Shown here: piece by piece, positions 57,685 to 64,000 of the stretch
Position numbering within the stretch: the first letter of the stretch is position 1
How the letters are laid out: each line of letters opens with the position of its first letter
DNA from: Mycolicibacterium iranicum
GTDB taxonomy: Bacteria > Actinomycetota > Actinomycetes > Mycobacteriales > Mycobacteriaceae
Assembly (NCBI RefSeq): GCF_001650495.1
Contig: NZ_LWCS01000098.1
Location: forward strand, 124,001 to 188,000
Length of the DNA stretch: 64,000 bases
Direction of reading: 5' to 3'
Translations under genes and position numbers: made by a program
The notes under the pieces: generated by a model
What the model was told of the DNA's origin: nothing
Database searches by the model: none
What the model saw: only the letters and a program-made list of their open reading frames with translations

Positions 57685-60597
57685 ATGGCCGACGAGCGAC
57701 AGATTCTCGAGCTGCGCATCCACGGCGTCAACAACACGAAACCGGAGGCGATGCTGGGCCTCGACGCCAACGACGTCGAAATGTTCGCCGGCGACAAACT
57801 CGGAAGCTTCTGGCGACCGACCGCTGCCGGACGCGCGAAGGGTGACATCGACGACCGAGTCGAACGCGAGGCTTACTCCTGGGGCGAGATGGCTCGCCGG
57901 TCGATCGGTGGTGACTCCGGCTGGAGCAAGGCCGTCGGCGTGGCATCACGAGCAGGATGGGCGCTTCTGCTGCCCTTCGGTCTCGTCAACATCGCCTACT
58001 GGACCCGAAGAGTGGACGACGGGCCGGGCGCAAAGACCGAAAAGTCCGACATGCGTTGGTGGAGACGAATTGCCGATTGGAATGGTTGGGGCGCTGCGAC
58101 TCTGCGTGTCGGTGGCCTGCTCCTGACGCTGCTGCTCGTAGTCACCGCGTGTGGAGTGGCACTCGATCTGGTAGCAGTGCAGTGTTTTGTCGGCAAGACC
58201 AAAGTGTGTACGGCGCTTCCGTCGGCCCTGGATTTCCTCATCACGATGGGCCAGGCGCGCCGGCTCGCGCTCCTGAGCGCGGTGCCTCTCGTGCTCGTCC
58301 TCGGACTCTTGGGGCTCAGCGCCGCCACCCGAGTTCGCTACGAGCAACCTGATCCCGCCGCGCCGGAGCCCAAGAAGCCTGTCGAGACCACGCAGTCGAC
58401 CATCCCCGATGATGAACCGCGCGACGTCGTGGCAGCTCTGGGTTCACATGAGGTCGAGGCCGCGACGGTGACGCCCAAGTGGCCGCTGCTGGCGGAGGAA
58501 GGCTTCTGGAGCCATCGGAAGGTCACCGGAGTAACCGCTCGTTTGCACTTGGCCGCCGCGGCCGTAGTGGTGAGCCTGGCCACGGCGGTACACATTCTCT
58601 TCGGATACAGCACCGACTGCGAAGCCCTGAACACAGCTGTCAACAATGGCGTGAATCCATTCCATTTCATGGCCCAATGCTTGCCGCAAGCGCAAGCCAG
58701 CCCCCGGGCGGATTGGGAGCTAAGCGTCATCGTGCTCGGCATCGCGGCGCTCTTCGCAATCCTGCTGAGCCTCATCGCACGAAGCGACTACGCCGTCGAC
58801 GTTCAAACTTTGTTCGGCCCCAGGGAAAATCGTTCGAGAGCAGCGATGTTTGTGACTGACTGGTCTCCGGTTGTCCTCGGCGGCGTCGTGTTCGTGTTGC
58901 AGACGGTCATCCTCGTCAGTATCGACGGAAGCCATGAACCGACAGTTCGGTACCTGATCGGAACGTCCGCCGCACCGGCGTTCATCCTGACGGTGCTGGT
59001 GACGATCGGTATGACGGCACTTCTATGGCGGCTCGCAATCGGATCGCTGACGCGACATGCCCCGAATGCCATCGCCATCTCGGTCATTGTTTTGACCGCC
59101 TGGATAGCTTTGGACCACAACGACACTCGGCGAGCCCTCATCACCGGGGCGGTCGTCCTACTGCTCCTGTCCATTCTCGGGTTCAGGAAGTGGCTGGTGG
59201 CACACGATGCCGCAGAGGGGCGGCAGGACGCGAAAATGACAGCGTGGAATGGTTCGGCGCCCGGCGTATTCCTCTTACTGGCAACGTTTCTCGCCATGCT
59301 CCTGTCCAGCGCAGTGGTTTCTGCAACGGGGAATTGGCTCAACAGTGCGAATACCGCCGCGTCGTTGGCCGACACGAAGCAGCCGGTATCACCTCAGCCC
59401 ATTGACTGTGCCTATTCGTGTTCCACCGACCTGTTGCCACCGAATCTTGAAGTGCCATTGCCCTACATGTGGTTCGGGGCCATCTGTCTGCCGCTGGTTG
59501 TTCTGATCATGGTGGGTGTGGCCGGTATAGCGGCGTGGAGGTCATTCCGGTGGAACGGTGGCAAGAACCCAGGCAGCAAGGTCGACATCAAGGGTTCGGT
59601 ACTGCAGAAGCGCAGAGTCGCGGCACTGGCCCACCGGGCCGAACGCATTGTTTCGTGGCTTGCGCTCGCTGGCACGATGGGAATCGTTGCGTCCCTCGGG
59701 GTGTCGGCGTGGGGTCTGCGACCCGTCTACAAAGAAGACGGCGACTATCCCTTCAATGTCGATGCGCAGCAGGTCGCCTTGGACGTTGGGATGGTCCTGC
59801 TCGCCGCGGGCGGGCTTGCCGTGATCGGCGTTGCGGTAGGCGGCAGCATCGTCGGAGGGGCCCGCCCACTGGGCCTCGCGTGGGACCTCATGTGCTTTCT
59901 ACCCCGCTCGGGCCACCCACTCGCGCCGCCATGTTACGCAGAGCGCGCGGTACCGGAACTGATCGAACGATGCGTCGACTGGCAGAAGCCGAAACAGGGC
60001 GCCGCCGAGGGAGCGATCGTTCTCTCCGCACACAGCCTCGGATCCGTCCTCGCCGTCGCGGTGGTCCTTTCCCCGCGAGTCGACAAGTCGCGGGTCTCCC
60101 TCCTCACCTATGGCAGTCAGCTCCGCGCCTATTTCAGCCGGATATTTCCGGAGTTGTTGGGTCCGACGGTGCTTGGCATTCAGGCGTGCGCGTCCAGCAG
60201 CCTGAGGACCGAAGACCCCTGGCAAGATGAGATCGAGATCCACCGCCACGAGTTCGAGCTGACCGACGATGGTCGACTTTCGCGCCTCGACGGAGCCGAA
60301 CGCGTCCTGTCATTCGACGAGCGGGCAGTGACCAGCACGTTGACAGACGGCACGAAGCAACTGCGTTGGCGAAACCTCTGGCGCCGCAGTGACTATCTGG
60401 GTTTCCCGGTATTCGGGTATCCGGATAATCCAATCGACAACGAGGCCGAGGAAGTTGTCAGGGTGCACTACCTCGCAGAAGTCCAGACACACAGCGACTA
60501 CCCCAAGACAGACGCCTACAAGGACGCTTTCGCCGAGCTGATTGCAGCCAACCTATTCAGCGACGAGCCTTCGGGCCCCGCTTCTCCCGAACCCTGA
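57685..60597 (+). CDS. Large membrane protein with a split alpha/beta-hydrolase fold
   Basis: 970 residues. The N-terminus has ILELRIHGVNN, with His13-Gly14, in the style of the HG oxyanion-loop strand of alpha/beta hydrolases. Then come about a dozen membrane helices with cytosolic linkers over roughly residues 85-725. The C-terminal domain holds LSAHSLGSV with a nucleophile elbow at Ser784, and HSDYPK with His936 as a possible catalytic His. The membrane part thus appears inserted between the first and third parts of one hydrolase domain. Similar proteins exist in Streptomyces from memory but are uncharacterised. The ATG at 57685 follows GGGGGG. The 3' end overlaps der by 41 nt. Confidence 0.68.
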   Translation: MADERQILELRIHGVNNTKPEAMLGLDANDVEMFAGDKLGSFWRPTAAGRAKGDIDDRVEREAYSWGEMARRSIGGDSGWSKAVGVASRAGWALLLPFGLVNIAYWTRRVDDGPGAKTEKSDMRWWRRIADWNGWGAATLRVGGLLLTLLLVVTACGVALDLVAVQCFVGKTKVCTALPSALDFLITMGQARRLALLSAVPLVLVLGLLGLSAATRVRYEQPDPAAPEPKKPVETTQSTIPDDEPRDVVAALGSHEVEAATVTPKWPLLAEEGFWSHRKVTGVTARLHLAAAAVVVSLATAVHILFGYSTDCEALNTAVNNGVNPFHFMAQCLPQAQASPRADWELSVIVLGIAALFAILLSLIARSDYAVDVQTLFGPRENRSRAAMFVTDWSPVVLGGVVFVLQTVILVSIDGSHEPTVRYLIGTSAAPAFILTVLVTIGMTALLWRLAIGSLTRHAPNAIAISVIVLTAWIALDHNDTRRALITGAVVLLLLSILGFRKWLVAHDAAEGRQDAKMTAWNGSAPGVFLLLATFLAMLLSSAVVSATGNWLNSANTAASLADTKQPVSPQPIDCAYSCSTDLLPPNLEVPLPYMWFGAICLPLVVLIMVGVAGIAAWRSFRWNGGKNPGSKVDIKGSVLQKRRVAALAHRAERIVSWLALAGTMGIVASLGVSAWGLRPVYKEDGDYPFNVDAQQVALDVGMVLLAAGGLAVIGVAVGGSIVGGARPLGLAWDLMCFLPRSGHPLAPPCYAERAVPELIERCVDWQKPKQGAAEGAIVLSAHSLGSVLAVAVVLSPRVDKSRVSLLTYGSQLRAYFSRIFPELLGPTVLGIQACASSSLRTEDPWQDEIEIHRHEFELTDDGRLSRLDGAERVLSFDERAVTSTLTDGTKQLRWRNLWRRSDYLGFPVFGYPDNPIDNEAEEVVRVHYLAEVQTHSDYPKTDAYKDAFAELIAANLFSDEPSGPASPEP

Positions 60598-62008
60598 CGT
60601 TGATTCGGATCGGGCTGCCTTCGAAACCGAATGTCTCGCGCAGCTTCCGCTCAAGGAAGCGGCGGTAGCCCGCCTCGAGGAAGCCAGTGGTGAACAGCAC
60701 AAAGGTCGGCGGCCTCGCCGTGGCTTGGGTGGCGAACAATATTCTTGGTTGCTTACCCCCGCGCACCGGCGGAGGGGTCGCGGCGACCACTTCTTTGAGG
60801 AACGTGTTCAGCTGACCGGTCGTGATCCGTTTGTCCCACGATGCCAGCGACGTCTCCAATGCGGGCACCAGCTTCTGCACGGCCCTGCCCGTCTTCGCCG
60901 AGATGTTGACCCGCGGAGCCCAATGCAGCTGCGACAGCTGCAGATCGATCTCACGATCCAGCAAGTAGCGGCGATCCTCGTCGACGAGGTCCCATTTGTT
61001 GAACGCCAGCACCAGCGCCCGGCCTGCTTCGATCACCATCGACAAGATCCGCTGGTCCTGTTCGGTCAGCGGCTGTGACGCGTCGACGAGGACGATGGCC
61101 ACCTCGGCGGAATCGATCGCTCCGTGGGTGCGCACCGACGCGTAGAATTCGTGACCGCTGGCCTGGCCGACCTTACGGCGCAAACCGGCGGTGTCGACGA
61201 AACGCCAGAGCTTGCCGTCCATTTCGATCAGCGAGTCCACAGGGTCGACGGTCGTTCCCGCAACGTCGTGCACCACTGACCGCTCGTCGCCCGAAAGGCG
61301 ATTCAGCAGTGAAGATTTACCGACGTTCGGCTTACCGATCAACGCTACCCGGCGCGGACCGCCGCCACCGCCGGCCGACACTTCTGACACGGTAGGCAGC
61401 GCCCTGACGACGGTGTCGAGCAGGTCGGCGACGCCACGGCCGTGCATGGCGCTGATCGTGTGCGGTTCTCCCAACCCGAGCGACCACAGCGCGGCGGCGT
61501 CGGCTTCGCCCCGCTCGTTGTCGACTTTGTTGGCAGCCAGGAAGACCGGCTTTCCGGATCGCTGCAGGAGTTTCGCTGCCGCCTCGTCGGCCGCGGTGGC
61601 TCCTACGACCGAGTCGACGACGAAGATGATCCCATCGGCCGTGCGCATGGCGACGGATGCCTGATCGGCGACCAGTTGCTGCAGCCCCTTCGCATCGGGC
61701 TCCCATCCGCCCGTGTCCTGCACCACGAATCGCTGTCCCGCCCAGGTCGCGTCGTAGGACACCCGGTCTCGCGTCACGCCGGGGATGTCCTGCACGACCG
61801 CTTCCCTGCGGCCCAGGATGCGGTTGACCAGGGTGGACTTTCCGACGTTCGGCCGGCCTACGACGGCGACCACGGGTGGGGGCGCCGTCATTTCCTCAAT
61901 CGCCTCGGAGACCTCCTCGGCCCCGACTTCCCAGTCGCCTTCGTCGAACCAGACGCCGTCCCCGGCGGCCGAGCCATCACCTCCGGCGTCAGTGTCGTCC
62001 GAAGTCAT
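60557..62008 (-). CDS. der: Ribosome-assembly GTPase Der (EngA)
   Basis: 483 residues with two tandem GTPase domains. Domain 1 has P-loop GRPNVGKST, DTGG and NKVD; domain 2 has GKPNVGKSS, DTAG and NKWD. The KH-like C-terminal domain follows. The acidic N-terminal extension of about 40 residues is typical of actinobacteria. Der assists 50S maturation. The ATG overlaps the cmk stop (ATGA). Confidence 0.97.
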   Translation of the reverse strand: MTSDDTDAGGDGSAAGDGVWFDEGDWEVGAEEVSEAIEEMTAPPPVVAVVGRPNVGKSTLVNRILGRREAVVQDIPGVTRDRVSYDATWAGQRFVVQDTGGWEPDAKGLQQLVADQASVAMRTADGIIFVVDSVVGATAADEAAAKLLQRSGKPVFLAANKVDNERGEADAAALWSLGLGEPHTISAMHGRGVADLLDTVVRALPTVSEVSAGGGGGPRRVALIGKPNVGKSSLLNRLSGDERSVVHDVAGTTVDPVDSLIEMDGKLWRFVDTAGLRRKVGQASGHEFYASVRTHGAIDSAEVAIVLVDASQPLTEQDQRILSMVIEAGRALVLAFNKWDLVDEDRRYLLDREIDLQLSQLHWAPRVNISAKTGRAVQKLVPALETSLASWDKRITTGQLNTFLKEVVAATPPPVRGGKQPRILFATQATARPPTFVLFTTGFLEAGYRRFLERKLRETFGFEGSPIRINVRVREKRGPKARR

Positions 62009-62691
62009 TGTCCTACACCCACTTTCTGCGCGACGAGCTCAGTCAGACGAGTGATGACCTCGGATTGATTCATCGCGCTCGTGTCCACCACGATCGCATC
62101 GTCGGCAGCACGCAGTGGTGACACCGCACGGGTGGAGTCGAGGTGATCGCGGCGCTCGACGTCGGCGAGCACCGCTTCGTAATCACTGGGCAGTCCGCCC
62201 GCGACGTTCTGATCATGCCGACGTCTCGCCCTCTCCTCGGCCGAGGCGGTGAGGAAGATCTTCACGTCGGCGTCGGGCAGTACCACCGTCCCGATGTCTC
62301 GGCCTTCGACGACGACATTGCCGGACGTCGAGGCGAGTTCGCGCTGCAGCTCGACGAGACGCGTGCGGACCTCGGGAACAGCGGACACCGCCGACACCGC
62401 CCTGGTGACGGCGTCGCCACGGATCTCCGTCGAAACGTCTTCGCCCGCAAGGTAACAGCGGTCCTGACCGGGATCGTGACCGACGCTCATCTCGACGTCG
62501 CGCGCAGCCGCGGCGATGGCTGCCGGGTCTTCGAGGTTGATGCCCGACCGCAGCACACTCAGGGTCACGATCCGGTACATCGCGCCCGTATCGAGATAGG
62601 CGGCACTCAGTGCCGTCGCCAAACCCCTTGCCACCGATGATTTTCCGGTACCTGCTGGGCCGTCGATCGCGACCACCAGGGACTGGCTCAC
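62005..62691 (-). CDS. cmk: Cytidylate kinase
   Basis: 228 residues with P-loop GPAGTGKSSVARGLA, RDIGTVVLPDADVKIFLTAS and the ERARRR motif. It phosphorylates CMP and dCMP. A GTG start overlaps the upstream rluB stop (GTGA) and the stop overlaps der. The block scpB-rluB-cmk-der is conserved in mycobacteria (equivalent to Rv1710-Rv1713). Confidence 0.97.
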   Translation of the reverse strand: MSQSLVVAIDGPAGTGKSSVARGLATALSAAYLDTGAMYRIVTLSVLRSGINLEDPAAIAAAARDVEMSVGHDPGQDRCYLAGEDVSTEIRGDAVTRAVSAVSAVPEVRTRLVELQRELASTSGNVVVEGRDIGTVVLPDADVKIFLTASAEERARRRHDQNVAGGLPSDYEAVLADVERRDHLDSTRAVSPLRAADDAIVVDTSAMNQSEVITRLTELVAQKVGVGQ

Positions 62692-63431
62692 AACCCCACC
62701 GCCTTGTACAGTTCGCCGATCTCCTTCTGGGTCAACACCCGGATGCTTCCGGGGCGCTGGTCACCGAGGCTGACCGCGCCGATGTCCGTGCGGACGAGCT
62801 CCTGTACAGGGAAGCCGACCTCGGCAAGCAGACGCCGGACGATGTGCTTGCGGCCTTCGTGGAGCGTCACCCTGACCAGCGTCTTGCCCGGCACGGTGTC
62901 GACCACCGCGAAGTCGTCGATCACCACCGGTCCGTCGTCGAGTTCGACGCCACCGCGCAATTTCTTACCCAGCCCGCGCGGCACCGATCCGAGCACGGTG
63001 GCCACGTAGGATTTCGGCACCTCAAACGAAGGATGCATCAGGCGGTGGGCCAGCTCGCCGTCATTGGTGAGCAGCAGCAATCCTTCGGTGTCGGCGTCCA
63101 GCCGTCCGACGTGAAAGAGGTTCTTGTTGCCGCGAACCCGATGCTCGACGAGGTCGCCGATGCACGGGCGTCCCCGATCGTCGGACATCGTGGAATGCAT
63201 CCCGCGCGGCTTGTTGATCGCCAGGTACATCCGCTCGTCGTCGATCGAGATCCGGGCACCGTCGACCCGGATAACCGACACGGCGGGGTCCACCCGGGTA
63301 CCCAGTTCGGTGACGATCTGGTCGTCGACCTCGACGCGGCCGTCGAGGATCATCTTCTCGGCGACCCGGCGGGAAGCAATTCCCGCCTGGGACAACACTT
63401 TTTGCAGGCGTACACCTTCGCCATCGGTCAT
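62688..63431 (-). CDS. rluB: RsuA/RluB-type pseudouridine synthase
   Basis: 247 residues with an N-terminal S4 domain (VRLQKVLSQAGIASRRVAEKMI) and the catalytic motif GRLDADTEGLLLLTNDGELAH with the Asp nucleophile. It makes pseudouridine in 23S rRNA if RluB-like. It starts 2 nt after the scpB stop and its stop overlaps cmk. Confidence 0.94.
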   Translation of the reverse strand: MTDGEGVRLQKVLSQAGIASRRVAEKMILDGRVEVDDQIVTELGTRVDPAVSVIRVDGARISIDDERMYLAINKPRGMHSTMSDDRGRPCIGDLVEHRVRGNKNLFHVGRLDADTEGLLLLTNDGELAHRLMHPSFEVPKSYVATVLGSVPRGLGKKLRGGVELDDGPVVIDDFAVVDTVPGKTLVRVTLHEGRKHIVRRLLAEVGFPVQELVRTDIGAVSLGDQRPGSIRVLTQKEIGELYKAVGL

Positions 63432-63433
63432 GT

Positions 63434-64000
63434 TCAGTCCTGATCCACGTCGAACGACGCCGGCACCTCGGGTGCCGACGACGTCCCGTTGAGTTTCATG
63501 AAACGCGGCTCTTCACCGAGGGTTTCACTGAGGTCGTCGATCACGTCGACATCGGGCAGCAGAGGTGCGATGTCCGGCAGGTCGGTCAACGACGTCAACC
63601 CCAACCGTTCCAGGAACAACTCGGTGGTGGCGAACGTCACCGCGCCCGAGTCGGCGTCGGTGCCCGCTTCGGTGATCAATCCTCGCGCCATCAGGGTGCG
63701 CATCACCGCGTCGACGTTGACGCCCCGCACCGCGCTCACGCGAGCGCGAGTGACGGGCTGGCGGTACGCCACTACGGCGAGGGTCTCCAGCGCCGCCCGG
63801 GTCAGCTTCGACCGGGCACCGTCGAGAAGCAATTTCTCGACATACGGCGCGTACATGGAACGCGTGTACATGCGCCAACCGCCGCCGGCCTCACGCAGAT
63901 CGATACCGCTGTCACGCGCGGCGAAACCATCGGCGAGAACCTGCAGCCGCTGCGCAATGCGACCGGGGGGCTGGCCGGTGGCGGTGGCCAGCGCATCGAC
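63434..64000 (-). CDS. scpB: ScpB, condensin subunit (5' truncated by window edge)
   Basis: 189 residues of the C-terminal part are seen; the start lies beyond the right edge. The winged-helix pattern is that of ScpB: LTRAALETLAVVAYRQPVTRARVSAVRGVNVDAVMRTLMARGLI and TELFLERLGLTSLTDLP. ScpB binds ScpA and SMC in chromosome segregation. The frame is open to base 64000. It heads the visible rluB-cmk-der operon. Confidence 0.93.
   Translation of the reverse strand, partial: VDALATATGQPPGRIAQRLQVLADGFAARDSGIDLREAGGGWRMYTRSMYAPYVEKLLLDGARSKLTRAALETLAVVAYRQPVTRARVSAVRGVNVDAVMRTLMARGLITEAGTDADSGAVTFATTELFLERLGLTSLTDLPDIAPLLPDVDVIDDLSETLGEEPRFMKLNGTSSAPEVPASFDVDQD

Overview
The window is a 64 kb piece of a high-GC actinobacterial chromosome, almost certainly a Mycobacterium/Mycolicibacterium species. 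The evidence is an MmpS/MmpL transporter pair, a PknF-type kinase, secreted DUF732, DUF5078-like and DUF7159-type proteins, a furA-katG operon, an MviN-like pseudokinase, and the conserved scpB-rluB-cmk-der block. Coding density is very high, with many ATGA/GTGA start-stop overlaps and five tail-to-tail gene overlaps. I see no phage, insertion sequence, CRISPR array or rRNA; there is one tRNA (Pro-GGG).

Layout. 0-6.5 kb: end of a secreted protein, a metal-dependent hydrolase plus an FAD/2Fe-2S reductase behind a strong palindrome, a PknF-like kinase coupled to a SnoaL-like gene, a Nudix hydrolase, an LmeA-like protein and a GDSL hydrolase. 6.5-9.7 kb: two hypothetical or NTF2-like genes, a small cytosolic protein and a cytochrome P450. 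9.9-15 kb: a translationally coupled mmpS-mmpL-DUF732 set with an adjoining methyltransferase and a convergent gene resembling M. tuberculosis Rv0455c, a possible siderophore-export locus. 15-17.4 kb: a group D acyl-CoA dehydrogenase-like flavoprotein and a DUF7159 protein. 17.7-21.3 kb: a minimal ethanolamine operon (permease, EutB, EutC) with no microcompartment genes. 21.3-31 kb: tex with a lipoprotein gene, then a peroxide-defence block (katE with a SigF-type promoter, an AraC regulator, katG, furA) and a decayed remnant of a TPP-dependent enzyme. 31-45 kb: acyltransferase, second DUF7159 protein, monomeric isocitrate dehydrogenase, lipoprotein, cupin, amino-acid permease, a stand-alone MviN-like pseudokinase/discoidin protein, an M15-like secreted protein, a Ser-rich secreted phosphatase-like protein and a DUF4239 protein.

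44-54 kb: three regulator-centred modules. KmtR controls a CDF metal exporter. A TetR protein diverges from an MFS exporter. A MerR protein lies beside an S9 peptidase and an MFS transporter, which share a mirror-symmetric 19-bp-spacer promoter. 54-64 kb: tRNA-Pro with a clear terminator, an FeS-type photolyase, two TSUP exporters, a 970-residue membrane protein that looks like an alpha/beta hydrolase split by a membrane domain, and the der-cmk-rluB-scpB operon running off the end.

Best candidates for undescribed biology are the split membrane hydrolase (57685-60597), the orphan MviN-like pseudokinase (39012-40535), the mirror-symmetric promoter (52558-52622) and the MmpSL/DUF732/DUF5078-like cluster (9908-14671).
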